Under the pieces are notes generated by a model. That model did not search any database. It was not told the DNA's origin and was given only the letters and a program-made list of their open reading frames with translations. Source: Gammaproteobacteria bacterium UBA2168 (GTDB taxonomy: Bacteria > Pseudomonadota > Gammaproteobacteria > Pseudomonadales > Azotimanducaceae). Taken from it: a DNA stretch of 37,379 bases. Made by a program: the position numbers and the translations under genes. The stretch spans positions 1-37,379 of the forward strand of contig DCWG01000025.1 in assembly GCA_002327525.1 (NCBI GenBank), given 5' to 3'. This document shows, one piece after another, positions 16,111 through 25,636 of the stretch (positions are counted from its first letter, which is position 1; each line of letters begins with the position of its first letter).

Positions 16111-17433
16111 TCAATTGGACAGCGGCTCCAGACCGCACCACATGGCGATGTACAGCGCCACCGTCCTGGTGACACGCTCGATGGATGCAATGCTCACTCG
16201 CTCGTCGAAGCCATGGATGTTGGACGACACAGGTCCGTAAACCAGGGCGGGGGTGTCGTCGTAGAGCAGAAACACGCGCGCATCGAGATAGGCGAGTGAC
16301 GTTACCGCGTTCAGTTCTTCTCTGAACACACGGCCATGCGCTGCTGCAAGTGTGCGTTCGGCCGCGCCGCCCTCGGCCAACTCGTAACCCTGTGCCATGA
16401 AGCCATTGAACTCCACTTCAGGTGGGTTGTTCGAGAGAAATGGATGGTGGCCCGAGGCTCTGCGGAGAAAATCTTCCACCTCGCGCGCTCCTTGACGCGC
16501 ATCCTCGCCCGGGTAGAGTCCCGTGCGCACATCGAAAGTGCACCAGGCTGGCACCGAGGATGCCCAGTCGCCTCCTTCTATCTTGCCGACATTGACGTTG
16601 ATGGGTTTCTTGAGATCCGCAAAGTGTGGGTAGCCGCTCTTCTTCACATTGCGACCGGTTTCGAACTCCTTCAATGCCTGAATCAGAAAAGCAGCCGCAT
16701 CGATGGCATTCGCGCCACTGCTCGCGTCCGCCACGTGCACCGGCCGCCCCTTTACATGCACCTTAAACCAGATGACGCCCACGTTGGTCCGCACCAGGGC
16801 ATCGTTCATGGGTTCTGTGATGATGGCCGCATCCGCGTGGTAGCCACGCACAAGGGCGGAGAGCGCCCCGTTTCCCGTGCACTCCTCCTCCGTGACCGAC
16901 TGCACGTACACGGTTGCGGCCGGTTGATAACCGATGCTGCGCAGCGCATCCAACGCGAACAGGTTTATACCGATACCTGCTTTCATGTCGCCGCTGCCAC
17001 GCCCGTATAGCCAGTCGCCGTCGACTTGCGCATCGAAAGGTGCTCGCGTCCACATATCCACCGGGCCCGTTGGCACCACATCCACATGACCATTCAGTAT
17101 GAGTGAAGCGCCGCTCTCATTTCGCGGGCGGTGCGCGCCTACCACATTGATGGCGTTGGTGTAGTCCACCGCCACCGGGGAAAAACCGGGATGCCCACGG
17201 AGATCGTCCACATCGATCTGCCAGCGGTCCATGGACAATCCCCGTTTACGCATCTCACGGAATAGAAAGTCCTGCGCTGTATGTTCCTGTCCGCGCACGG
17301 ACGGGTGCCGCACCAGCTCGCGGGTGAATTCGATCTGCGCATCCAGATTGTGACTGACCGCCTCACTGATGCGCGCCTCGAGCCCGGCATCGAGCTGCAG
17401 CGAAGGTTCGATGGATGGTTCAGACATACACAT
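16111..17433 (-). CDS. M20 family metallopeptidase/deacylase (ArgE/DapE-like)
   Basis: A 440-residue M20 zinc hydrolase. The metal ligands are visible in order: the His and Asp of NGHVDVVP, the bridging Asp of GRGSGDMKAGI, the general-base and ligand Glu pair of TEEECTGNGA, the acidic ligand in ITEPMND, and the late His in SSNIHGFDERVS. The lid domain lies between VGVIWFKVHVKGRPVHV and FDVRTGLYPGED. The family cleaves amide bonds of N-acyl amino acids or similar small amides in the cytoplasm; acetylornithine deacetylase and DapE are the best-known members, but this one lies in no arginine or lysine operon, so its substrate is open. The start is ATG 17433 or ATG 17427, both behind GAAAGGGA. 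It is transcribed away from the RhlG-like gene. Confidence 0.87.
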   Translation of the reverse strand: MCMSEPSIEPSLQLDAGLEARISEAVSHNLDAQIEFTRELVRHPSVRGQEHTAQDFLFREMRKRGLSMDRWQIDVDDLRGHPGFSPVAVDYTNAINVVGAHRPRNESGASLILNGHVDVVPTGPVDMWTRAPFDAQVDGDWLYGRGSGDMKAGIGINLFALDALRSIGYQPAATVYVQSVTEEECTGNGALSALVRGYHADAAIITEPMNDALVRTNVGVIWFKVHVKGRPVHVADASSGANAIDAAAFLIQALKEFETGRNVKKSGYPHFADLKKPINVNVGKIEGGDWASSVPAWCTFDVRTGLYPGEDARQGAREVEDFLRRASGHHPFLSNNPPEVEFNGFMAQGYELAEGGAAERTLAAAHGRVFREELNAVTSLAYLDARVFLLYDDTPALVYGPVSSNIHGFDERVSIASIERVTRTVALYIAMWCGLEPLSN

Positions 17434-17531
17434 TTATTCCCTTTCAGCCATGCGCCAGCATAAACTGAAGACAGGCCCACAACATTCCGACTCACTCTGC
17501 GATCAATGACCAACGAGAACAGGACACTATA

Positions 17532-18323
17532 GTGACGGAAAATTTCTATGAGCATCTCTTCGGCGTTCGCGACAAGGTTGCACTGGTCACCGGTGGTACC
17601 CGGGGCATCGGGCTGATGATCGCCGAAGGGTTGGTGCGCTGCGGCGCGGATGTCTACATCTCGTCCAGGAAAACCGATGCCTGTGCGCAGGCCGAAGCGA
17701 CGCTATCCCGCTACGGCCGCTGCACCGCCATCCCCGGAGACGTCGGTCACGTGGCGGGATGCCGGAAACTGGCAGCCGAAATCGCGCAGAGGTCTGACAA
17801 ACTCCACATTCTCGTCAACAATGCAGGACTCACCTGGGGGGCCGATATCGACGAATTCCCGGAGAAAGCCTGGGACAAGGTGATGAACCTCGACGCCAAG
17901 GGGCCTTTCTTCCTCACACAGGCTCTCCTGCCCCAATTGCGCGCGGCTGCATCCCCCGAGGTGCGGGCGTCGATCGTAAACGTGTCGTCCACCAACGCCA
18001 TCCGGCCAAGCGGCCTGCAGAACTACTCCTATGTGGCGGCCAAAGCCGGTCTGCAGGGACTGTCCACCCAGATGGCGCGGGATCTCAACAGCGACAACAT
18101 CAACGTCAACGTGCTCGCTCCGGGGCCTTTCAAATCCAAGATGACGGCGCCGTTGTACGCCAACGCGGACATCGAAAAGCAGGTGGTGGAGGGCTTCACC
18201 ATGGGCCGCTGGGGTGCGATGGAAGATGCTGCTGGTTTGACGGTGTTTCTCTCATCGAAAGCAGGCACCTTTCTCACTGGTGTGGTCATTCCCTGTGACG
18301 GTGGCGCCACCACCATCGGATAA
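17532..18323 (+). CDS. RhlG-like NADPH-dependent short-chain ketoreductase
   Basis: A classical SDR of 263 residues with TGGTRGIG, SSRK (Arg/Lys favouring NADPH), NNAG, the catalytic Ser in IVNVSSTNA, Tyr-x-x-x-Lys in YVAAKAGLQG, and the C-terminal PCDGGATT. The segments AEGLVRCGADVYISSRKTDA, YGRCTAIPGDV and MGRWGAMEDAA match Pseudomonas RhlG closely in pattern. RhlG is a beta-ketoacyl reductase linked to rhamnolipid and PHA precursors, but related SDRs serve many ketones, so the assignment is to the subfamily only. The start is GTG 17532, with AGGA about 9 bases upstream. It is divergent from the M20 peptidase, sharing a 98-base intergenic region. Confidence 0.85.
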   Translation: MTENFYEHLFGVRDKVALVTGGTRGIGLMIAEGLVRCGADVYISSRKTDACAQAEATLSRYGRCTAIPGDVGHVAGCRKLAAEIAQRSDKLHILVNNAGLTWGADIDEFPEKAWDKVMNLDAKGPFFLTQALLPQLRAAASPEVRASIVNVSSTNAIRPSGLQNYSYVAAKAGLQGLSTQMARDLNSDNINVNVLAPGPFKSKMTAPLYANADIEKQVVEGFTMGRWGAMEDAAGLTVFLSSKAGTFLTGVVIPCDGGATTIG

Positions 18324-18425
18324 CGTTGCATGCCGCCATCTCAAAAGACGCTACAACCCGGCTGACAGAGACGACGCGAGTTCTTTCAGGAGGAAACGCC
18401 TTACCTCGCATACAAAGCGTAGGCT

Positions 18426-18812
18426 TCAGCGCTTTACGTTGTTGAACGTCTGCAACAGCTTCGAGTAATCCGCACCGTTCGGTCCCTGCAGCATGTCCTC
18501 ACGACCTAACATCTGCCCCATATTCTCACCATGCTCATCGATCAAAGCGTCTGCATATGCCGCATAGTCTTCCACCAGGCGCATCCTCAACCGGGTGTAG
18601 GTGATGTGGCAGACCACACGCTCACCTTCGATCACGCGCGGATAGTTCGAATGCAAGAGGCTACCATCCCACATGGCAAATGATCCCGGCGGGCACTCGA
18701 TGGCGATCGCGCCAGCACACTCCGCCATTTCCGCCTCATCCGGATGTCGGCGCAGGATGTTGCTGCCGGGAATCACCAGCGTCGCACCGCCGGCCTCGGT
18801 GTACTCATCACA
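18426..18812 (-). pseudogene. Phytanoyl-CoA dioxygenase family, 5'-truncated
   Basis: The minus frame from EYTEAGGATLVIPGSNILRR to the stop is the second half of a PhyH-type Fe(II)/2-oxoglutarate dioxygenase. It has the PGSN turn, the distal His in MWDGSLLHSNYPRV, and the region around the 2-oxoglutarate Arg (VVCHITYTRLRMRLVEDY). The HxD iron pair and the whole N-terminal half are missing: upstream of Cys at 18812 the frame runs into sequence antisense to an acyl-CoA dehydrogenase fragment. The C-terminal 100 residues continue without damage to a TGA at 18428-18426. It cannot be a functional oxygenase. Confidence 0.7.
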
Positions 18813-18833
18813 TACCGTTCGATGAGTTTTTTT

Positions 18834-19298
18834 CGCTGCCACGACATCACGCCACGAGAGGCCGACGTGGTCATCACCGGCCGGGCCATCAGCAGGATTG
18901 ACGCCCATGTGGATTTGAAGGATGCGATGCACGAAAAGCTCGATCGCACACCTGATATTCCAGGCCAATATCACGGTGAAATCGCGAAAACCGTTGACCT
19001 GGCATTCGCATTTGCTGACAAAGTAGCCAACACCCACAACGAGCCCATGGCGCGGCAGGCCTCGGACGCCCTCTACAATGCGGCGTCGGCCGTATTGCTT
19101 GCTGCAGAGGGCGCGGAACTCGGTCGCCGCGGTGGCGACGCCCGACGCCTGATCATGAGCCGGATGGTTATCAACCACCGCCTGAGACCGCGCGATCCCC
19201 TATCGATAGAGCCCGACAACGACAATCTCGTCGCCGCACTACTGGGCACGCAGAAGATCGACCTGGATACGGCGCAAAGACTGGTAGAAGCTTCTTGA
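18834..19298 (+). pseudogene. Acyl-CoA dehydrogenase-type protein, C-terminal fragment
   Basis: The frame shows the C-terminal helical bundle of an acyl-CoA dehydrogenase: ASDALYNAASAVLLAAEGAE, GGDARRLIMSRMVINHRLRP, then a tail ending with TGA at 19298. FAD-binding and middle beta domains are missing. The frame continues upstream into sequence that is the antisense of the PhyH fragment, so the surviving part starts at about 18834. There is no convincing start codon or ribosome site at this point. It faces the PhyH fragment with its broken end; see the finding on the junction. Confidence 0.65.
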
Positions 19299-19382
19299 TA
19301 GTACAGCCGAGTAGCTCGATACCCCTTCCATAAGCGACAATTTGTGCGCGATCAGAAACCGTATCGCTACAGGGGGATGGCT

Positions 19383-19510
19383 GTGTCAGTTGAACTGCTT
19401 TCGTTCGACCACATCCACCTGATCAGTACCGATCCCGCCGCCACTCCCATCTGGACGAGCGCATCGACATCGAGCCGCCCTGGTACGACTTCGAACGGCA
19501 GGCGCACCAA
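19383..19510 (+). pseudogene. Possible VOC-family protein, N-terminal scrap
   Basis: GTG 19383, 6 bases after AGGGGG, opens SVELLSFDHIHLISTDPAA, the usual first strand of a vicinal-oxygen-chelate (glyoxalase-fold) protein including its metal-binding His. After about 20 codons the homology stops. A different frame then reads RIDIEPPWYDFERQAHQI, which looks protein-like but which I cannot place; it runs into the frame of the following outer-membrane protein. This is either a short deletion scar or chance. Confidence 0.35.
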
Positions 19511-19615
19511 ATAATCCATCCGGTGTTCGAAGTCTATTTGCTATGCTTAGCGTTTCGTATTGTCTGCGTGATCAGTTTGTCGTCACCAACTAACCATCGG
19601 GTGTGCTGTTGCCTG

Positions 19616-22006
19616 ATGTCAGTAGCTCTGTTTTGTTTGTCTCCCGTATTTGCGTGGGCAGCGGCGGAGCCCGCGCCCGGAACCGGGGAGATGATTCACC
19701 TCGAGAGTAACGAGGTGGAAACCCGCATTGACGGAAAGCTGGACGAAGATATCTGGCAACGCCTCGAGTCGCACGGTGATTTCTACCTGACCAATCCGGC
19801 CACGCTGGCCAAACCAATGCACGATACCCGCGTGCGCATGTACTACTCCAGCAAGGGCCTACACATAGGAGTGGACGCATACCAGCCACCCGAGACCCTC
19901 ATCGCGCGCCTGTCTGGGCGGGACAGCTGGATTCTGGGTCGTGACTGGATACACGTTGCGCTCGATACCTCCGGTACCGGCCGCTACGGATTCTTCTTCG
20001 AGCTGAACCTCGGCGACTCGAAAACCGACGGCACGGTGTTGCCGGAGAAGCAGATGGCATTCGACTGGGATGGACCCTGGCACGGGGCGACCCACATAAA
20101 CGATTCGGGTTGGTCGGCAGAATACATGATCCCCTGGGGTACGGTGTCGATGCCTCAGATGGCCGGTAAGCGGTATATGGGGATCTACGTTGCCCGCAGC
20201 ATCGCGTACCGCGACGAGTGGGTGGGATGGCCGGGTCTGCCCATGACCAAACCCGAGTTCCTGTCAGCAATGCAACCGCTTGCAATGAGCGGAGTCGATC
20301 CCGGGCAGCAGTACAACTTCTACCCGTACGCATCCATTACGCGCGACGAGGTGGACGATGAGACAGAATACAAAGTAGGAGCAGAATTCTTCTGGCGGCC
20401 ATCGAGCAACCTGCAACTCACCGCCACGCTGAATCCCGATTTCGGTGCCGTCGAGTCGGACGATGTGGTTATCAATCTCTCTGCCACCGAGACCTTTTTC
20501 CCCGAGAAACGCCTGTTCTTCCTGGAGGGACAGCAGGTTTTCAACGCGACACCGCGCGCAAACACTCGCATCTTCGGCATCGGAGACCACGATGCGCCCT
20601 ACACAATGGTCAATACGCGGCGCATCGGCGGAAAACCCGATACGCCAAACGTTGCAGACGATTTGGATATCGAAGAACGGGACCTCATCCGGCCAGTGGA
20701 TCTTTTCGGCGCGGTGAAAGTGACAGGACAGGCCGGGTCTTATCGATACGGCCTGATCGGTGCATTCGAAGACGATGCCAAGTTTCGTGTCACGGATAAC
20801 GACGGTGTGCAACACCGGGTGGTACAGGACGGCAACGACTATGGTGCTGCACGTCTGCTCTGGGAATCCAACGACAGTGGCCGCTATCGGGCCCTGGGCA
20901 TTCTGAGTACAGCGGTCGTGAAGGACGCAGGTGATGCGTACGCCACGGGCCTCGACTGGCATTACTACACGCCCAATTCGAAGCTCAAAATCGACGGGCA
21001 GGCATTCACTTCCCATATCGACGGCGTCGGTACGGGCTATGGTGGCTTCGTGGACTTCGACTATTCCCATCGCCAAGGCGTGTCCACCCGGCTGGGAGTG
21101 GAATACCTGGACAAGAAGGTCGATCTCAACGACCTGGGATTTCTCGATCGCAACAATGCCTGGCAGGTGCGGGTTTCACACCAACGCACCCAACCGACTT
21201 TGTCGTTCGCGCAGCAGAACAGGTTCGATATTCGCGGTGGAGTGAGACACAATCTGGAGGGCCGGATGGTTCGCACCGGATTCGTGCTTACGGACATGCT
21301 GACCCTGAACTCATTGCATCGCATCTCTTTCGGCGCCGGTTTCAGACCCGCCCAGTACGACGATCTCAACAGCTTTGGCAATGGCACCTTTCGTATCGAC
21401 CCCACCGTCAATGCCAACATTGGATTCACGACCGATTCGACACGGCCGTTTGGCATTCGCGCGACGCTGGGTACGACCGGTGAGGCGACGGGTGGGCAGA
21501 GCTGGCAAGTTGGCGGGGACATTACCTGGCGCCCCAATGATCGAGCCAATCTGAGCCTGAAGGCCGACTACATGGACCGGGACGGCTGGCTGCTCCACCA
21601 GGCTGGCCGCGATATGACTACCTTTCGAACCAAACAGCTGAGCACCGGATTGAGCATGGAATACTTCATCGGCGCCAGCCAACAGCTGCGCATGTCTTTG
21701 CAGTGGATCGGCATCAGGGCACGGGAAGACCGCTTTTTCGTGATACCAGGGCGTACCGGCAGCCTGACCGAAGGCCCGAAGCCTCCTGGGCCAAGTGACG
21801 ATTTCAGTGTTTCCCAACTCAGCTTCCAGGCGCGCTATCGCTGGGAGATTGCCCCGCTGTCCGATCTCTTCGTCGTGTACACGCGGATGGCCAACATGGA
21901 CGATCGACTGCTGGATCAGGGTTTCGATGACATTTTCGAGAGCGCCTGGAACGAACCCCTCTCTAATCTGTTCATCGTCAAACTGCGCTATCGCTTGGGT
22001 TCCTGA
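19616..22006 (+). CDS. Outer-membrane protein with CBM9-like domain and DUF5916-type barrel
   Basis: A secreted protein of about 796 residues. After a signal peptide (SVALFCLSPVFAWAAAEP) comes a carbohydrate-binding-module-9-like domain over the first 200 residues: RIDGKLDEDIWQRLESHGDF, the aromatic-rich LHIGVDAYQPPE and DWIHVALDTSGTGRYGFFFE. The remainder consists of alternating amphipathic strands typical of a beta-barrel (RPSSNLQLTATLNPDFGAVE, FFPEKRLFFLEGQQVF), ending LFIVKLRYRLGS. This is the DUF5916 architecture, found in outer membranes of Gram-negative bacteria; no function is established. The start is uncertain: ATG 19616 gives a signal peptide without a basic n-region, while TTG 19577 or GTG 19601 would include an Arg, and the frame is open back to 19523. 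It converges with the carboxylase gene. Confidence 0.82.
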   Translation: MSVALFCLSPVFAWAAAEPAPGTGEMIHLESNEVETRIDGKLDEDIWQRLESHGDFYLTNPATLAKPMHDTRVRMYYSSKGLHIGVDAYQPPETLIARLSGRDSWILGRDWIHVALDTSGTGRYGFFFELNLGDSKTDGTVLPEKQMAFDWDGPWHGATHINDSGWSAEYMIPWGTVSMPQMAGKRYMGIYVARSIAYRDEWVGWPGLPMTKPEFLSAMQPLAMSGVDPGQQYNFYPYASITRDEVDDETEYKVGAEFFWRPSSNLQLTATLNPDFGAVESDDVVINLSATETFFPEKRLFFLEGQQVFNATPRANTRIFGIGDHDAPYTMVNTRRIGGKPDTPNVADDLDIEERDLIRPVDLFGAVKVTGQAGSYRYGLIGAFEDDAKFRVTDNDGVQHRVVQDGNDYGAARLLWESNDSGRYRALGILSTAVVKDAGDAYATGLDWHYYTPNSKLKIDGQAFTSHIDGVGTGYGGFVDFDYSHRQGVSTRLGVEYLDKKVDLNDLGFLDRNNAWQVRVSHQRTQPTLSFAQQNRFDIRGGVRHNLEGRMVRTGFVLTDMLTLNSLHRISFGAGFRPAQYDDLNSFGNGTFRIDPTVNANIGFTTDSTRPFGIRATLGTTGEATGGQSWQVGGDITWRPNDRANLSLKADYMDRDGWLLHQAGRDMTTFRTKQLSTGLSMEYFIGASQQLRMSLQWIGIRAREDRFFVIPGRTGSLTEGPKPPGPSDDFSVSQLSFQARYRWEIAPLSDLFVVYTRMANMDDRLLDQGFDDIFESAWNEPLSNLFIVKLRYRLGS

Positions 22007-22031
22007 GAGGTTCGCTTGTGCAGGGCGGTTT

Positions 22032-25000
22032 TCACCAGGTGTCGATCCAGCCGCGTTTCTTGCCAGATCGTGGCGGTGCGGATGGCACCGAATCCAGCCC
22101 CATGACCAGCCATTTGCGCGTATCCGCAGGATCGATCACATCGTCGACTTCGGAGACCGTGGCCGCATTGAGTGCCCGTGACCATGCATAGGCATCGTCA
22201 ACGTATCGCTCGTAGCGGGCCTTGCGCTCGGCAACATCGGTGATGGCGAGAAGCTCTGCCCGCCGGCCGAGCTTGACCGCACCCTCGAGTCCCATACCGG
22301 CGAACTCACCCGTTGGCCAGGAAATGGAGAAGAAGGTCTCATCGAAGCTGCCTGTGGACATGGCGAGCGCCCCAAGCCCGTACGACTTTCGTAACACCAC
22401 TACGAAATAGGGCACCGTGATATTGGCTCCAGCCACGTACATGCGGCCGCAGTGACGAATCAACGCCGTCTTCTCCGCCTCGGGGCCGACCATGTTTCCC
22501 GGTGTGTCTATCAGGGACAGTATTGGAATGTCGAAGGCATCGCACAGCTGCATGAAGCGCGAGGCCTTATCGGCGCCATCGGAATCCACCGCACCCCCGG
22601 TAGGCGAGTTGGAGTTGTTGGCAATGACGCCGACGGCACGGCCCTCGATACGGATGAACGCGGTGACCATCGAGAGTCCAAACTCCGGCCGCAGTTCCAG
22701 CATTGATCCAACGTCACCCAGTGTTTCTATGACCTGTCGAATGTTGTAGACCGCACGCCGGTTTTCCGGAACCACGTGGCGCAACACACGCTGGTCGTGA
22801 GCGCTCCAACCCTGAATTCTGCCCTGGAAAAAGGACAGATAGTGTTTTGCCGCAGCCGTTGCCTCGATCTCATCCTCCACTAGGATGTCGATGACACCAT
22901 TCGGCTGCTGAATGCTGATGGGGCCTACTTCGTTTGGTGCGTAGGCACCCAGCCCGCCCCCTTCTATGACCGCGGGGCCTCCGATGCCGAGGCTGGAATC
23001 TCGGGTGGCGATGATGACATCGCAAGCACCAAGCAACACCACGTTACCGGCAAAGCAGTATCCCGAGTTCACGCCAACCAGCGGTACCAGCCCCGATAAC
23101 TTGCCCAGTTCCCGCCACGTGCGCACGCTCAACCCACCCACCGAACCCGCCTGAGGACCGGTGGCGCTGCGCGGACCGCCATAGGTGCGGCCTCCGCCGC
23201 CTTCCGTGTAGAGCACCACGGGCAGCTGGTAGTTTCTCGCTACGCCGAACATCCGGTCCTGCTTCTGGTGGTTCTTCCCCCCCTGCGTGCCGGCGAGCAC
23301 GGTGTAGTCGTACGACATCGCCACACAGCGCGCGTTCTCGCGACCCACCAAATCGCCGTTCACCCGACCCACGCCCATTACCATGGCATCCGCGGCAGTC
23401 TTGATGACACGCTCCTCCAGTTCCTCGAGCGAGTCGTTGCGGTACCGGGTCGCCGTCACCAGGGGACTGTACTCAAAAAACGAACCGGGATCGCAAAGGT
23501 CTGCTATGTTCTCCCGGGCGGTGCGCTTTCCGGCGTCGTGCCGCTTGGCCGTAGCCTCGGCACGAGCCTCGTCCGTGGTCAGATGGTGAAAGTGCTGCAC
23601 CTCGGCGACGTCGGGACGAATGCTGTCGAGATCTATGCGCTCTCCTGAATCGTACTCGCCCTCGATCTCCTGTGGTTCGATGAACACGATCGGGGTGTCC
23701 TCGAAAATCGTATCGCCCACTTCAAGCGCGATTTCACGTATCACCCCGGCATGCTCTGCCAGCACCATGTGCTCCATCTTCAACGCCTCTAGCACCGCGA
23801 CCGGTTGCCGCAGCCGCACGGTGTCACCCACGGAGACTTTCAGCTCGATCAGCATGCCCTGAAGGGGCGCCAGTACGGCGACGGTACCGGCAGGACCCAC
23901 CGCAAAGGGCACAGGCGCTTTGCCCGAGCCCCGCGCGGGCGTAACCGGGCCTTTCAGCGCGAGAACGGCCAGCGGATCGTCCGGATCGACACGCGTGCCC
24001 GCCTTGACCACATCCAGATCAGGCTCGAAGTAGCGGGCCCGCTCGCCATTTGCGCGCACCAGCTCGGCAGCATGTTCTTCGACATAGCGTGTGTGTATGC
24101 TCGCCTGCGCGAGCAGAGCATGGCGCAACAGCGCTGAAAGAAAGCCGGTGTTGCTACGTACGCCTTCGATCTTGAATTCGGCAAGGGCGCGCCTGGCTTT
24201 ACGCACCGCCGCATCGAGGTCGTCGGCATGAGCAATGACCTTGGCCAACAGGGAATCGTAATGAGGACTGGTGACGTAGCCGGTGTAGCCAAACCCATCC
24301 ACGCGCACTCCAGGTCCGGCGGGCGGTTCATAGGCCGTGATGACACCTCCGCCCGGGTGCGATTGACCGTCCCCGGTCATGGTCTCGAGATTGACACGAG
24401 CCTGCACCGCCACACCCCGTGGTGGGGCTACGTTGGCCTGCACCAGCCCCAGATCATCGAGAGTCGAGCCACCCGCGATCCGTAGCTGAATCGCCACCAG
24501 ATCCAATCCGGTCACCGCTTCGGTGACCGTGTGCTCGACCTGCAGTCGCGCGTTCGCTTCCATGAACACGAAGCGCTCATTCGCCTCGGGACGCGTATCG
24601 AGTAGAAACTCAATGGTGCCGACGCCACGGTAGGCAACCTCCGCGGCGATCTTTCCGGCGGCATCGAGCATCGCCGTACGTAACGACTCCGAAAGACCGA
24701 AGGCCGGTGCGATTTCAACGAGCTTCTGGCGCTGGCGCTGCAGACTGCACTCGCGATCCCAGAGGTGACAGACCTCACCCGACCCGTCACCAACGATCTG
24801 CACTTCGATGTGGCGGGCACGGGGCAGCAGTTCCTCGATATAGATCTCGCCGGATCCAAACGCCTGTTCAGCTTCTGAAGTTGCCCGTGCAAATGCCTCA
24901 TCGAGATCACCAAGCCGCTCGACTGCACGCATTCCACGTCCACCGCCTCCTGCCACCGCCTTCAACATCACACCAGCCCCAGGGGAGAGCGTCTCGAAGA

Positions 25001-25433
25001 AAGCCTTCGCTTCCTTGAGTGTGATCGCGTGGCTGAGTCCGTGCAGCACCGGGACACCGCACCGCTGTGCGAGCGAGCGCGCCTGTGCTTTGTCACCGAA
25101 ACGACGCAACGCCGAAGCATCCGGCCCCACGAACTCGAACCCCGCTTTCTCGCAGTCGACGGCAAAGTCGGCGAGCTCGCTCAAGAAACCGTAACCCGGA
25201 TGTATCGCATCGCAATCGGCTTCTTCCGCAAGCGCGATAATCCGTGCGGAGTCGAGATAGGCTGGAACGCCTGTCGCGCCGAGGCCGAGTACCTGGTCGG
25301 CGTGGCGCGTGTGCAATGACTGGCTATCATCGTCCGCATAGACCGCGACGGTTGCAATACCCAGATCCGAGGCGGCGCGGGCGATGCGAATCGCTATCTC
25401 GCCACGATTGGCGATCAGCAGGTTCTTGAGCAT
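22032..25433 (-). CDS. Single-chain acyl-CoA carboxylase (biotin carboxylase + biotinyl + carboxyltransferase)
   Basis: One polypeptide of 1133 residues carries all activities of a biotin-dependent acyl-CoA carboxylase. Residues 1-450 are biotin carboxylase (LLIANRGEIAIRIARAASDL, AVAGGGGRGMRAVE, EANARLQVEHTVTEAVTG). About 515-585 is the biotinyl domain, with the biotin-accepting Lys552 in EALKMEHMV. From about 600 to the end is the carboxyltransferase with its N-lobe (LAGTQGGKNHQKQD) and C-lobe (VGPEAEKTALIRHCGRMYVA). The layout matches the long-chain acyl-CoA carboxylases described as single-chain enzymes, so it may carboxylate acetyl-, propionyl- or longer acyl-CoAs. ATG 25433 is chosen because GGAGGA lies 8 bases upstream. 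It is divergent from the thioredoxin-fold-like gene. Confidence 0.92.
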   Translation of the reverse strand: MLKNLLIANRGEIAIRIARAASDLGIATVAVYADDDSQSLHTRHADQVLGLGATGVPAYLDSARIIALAEEADCDAIHPGYGFLSELADFAVDCEKAGFEFVGPDASALRRFGDKAQARSLAQRCGVPVLHGLSHAITLKEAKAFFETLSPGAGVMLKAVAGGGGRGMRAVERLGDLDEAFARATSEAEQAFGSGEIYIEELLPRARHIEVQIVGDGSGEVCHLWDRECSLQRQRQKLVEIAPAFGLSESLRTAMLDAAGKIAAEVAYRGVGTIEFLLDTRPEANERFVFMEANARLQVEHTVTEAVTGLDLVAIQLRIAGGSTLDDLGLVQANVAPPRGVAVQARVNLETMTGDGQSHPGGGVITAYEPPAGPGVRVDGFGYTGYVTSPHYDSLLAKVIAHADDLDAAVRKARRALAEFKIEGVRSNTGFLSALLRHALLAQASIHTRYVEEHAAELVRANGERARYFEPDLDVVKAGTRVDPDDPLAVLALKGPVTPARGSGKAPVPFAVGPAGTVAVLAPLQGMLIELKVSVGDTVRLRQPVAVLEALKMEHMVLAEHAGVIREIALEVGDTIFEDTPIVFIEPQEIEGEYDSGERIDLDSIRPDVAEVQHFHHLTTDEARAEATAKRHDAGKRTARENIADLCDPGSFFEYSPLVTATRYRNDSLEELEERVIKTAADAMVMGVGRVNGDLVGRENARCVAMSYDYTVLAGTQGGKNHQKQDRMFGVARNYQLPVVLYTEGGGGRTYGGPRSATGPQAGSVGGLSVRTWRELGKLSGLVPLVGVNSGYCFAGNVVLLGACDVIIATRDSSLGIGGPAVIEGGGLGAYAPNEVGPISIQQPNGVIDILVEDEIEATAAAKHYLSFFQGRIQGWSAHDQRVLRHVVPENRRAVYNIRQVIETLGDVGSMLELRPEFGLSMVTAFIRIEGRAVGVIANNSNSPTGGAVDSDGADKASRFMQLCDAFDIPILSLIDTPGNMVGPEAEKTALIRHCGRMYVAGANITVPYFVVVLRKSYGLGALAMSTGSFDETFFSISWPTGEFAGMGLEGAVKLGRRAELLAITDVAERKARYERYVDDAYAWSRALNAATVSEVDDVIDPADTRKWLVMGLDSVPSAPPRSGKKRGWIDTW

Positions 25434-25549
25434 GTATCGATTCCTCCGGGTCCGGTACGTCGGCAATGACCCGGAGGCACCCTGGGGTGTGGTGGAATTC
25501 CGATTCGTACCGGGTGAAGCTCAGGTACAGAGAATACTACTCAGATGAT

Positions 25550-25574
25550 TCGAGACAGGCAAAGCGTGTCTCGA
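25550..25574. promoter_or_regulatory. Inverted repeat in the divergent carboxylase promoter region
   Basis: TCGAGACA and TGTCTCGA are exact reverse complements separated by 9 bases. The site lies between the carboxylase start (25433, minus) and the secreted protein start (25637, plus), where it could control both. There is no T-run, so a terminator is unlikely. A TATGCT box follows at about 25576 and a TATTCT box is visible on the minus strand near 25535; both are weak matches to a -10 element. Confidence 0.35.
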
Positions 25575-25636
25575 CTATGCTGCACACCCCTTAACCGGCT
25601 CACGACGGCGTGTAAACTCCATACTCCGGCGACCCG

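Noticed and set aside
25478..25495. CACCC-TG-GGGTG as a terminator near the carboxylase start
   Set aside because: It lies upstream of the gene, has a two-base loop and no T-run, so it is not a plausible terminator.
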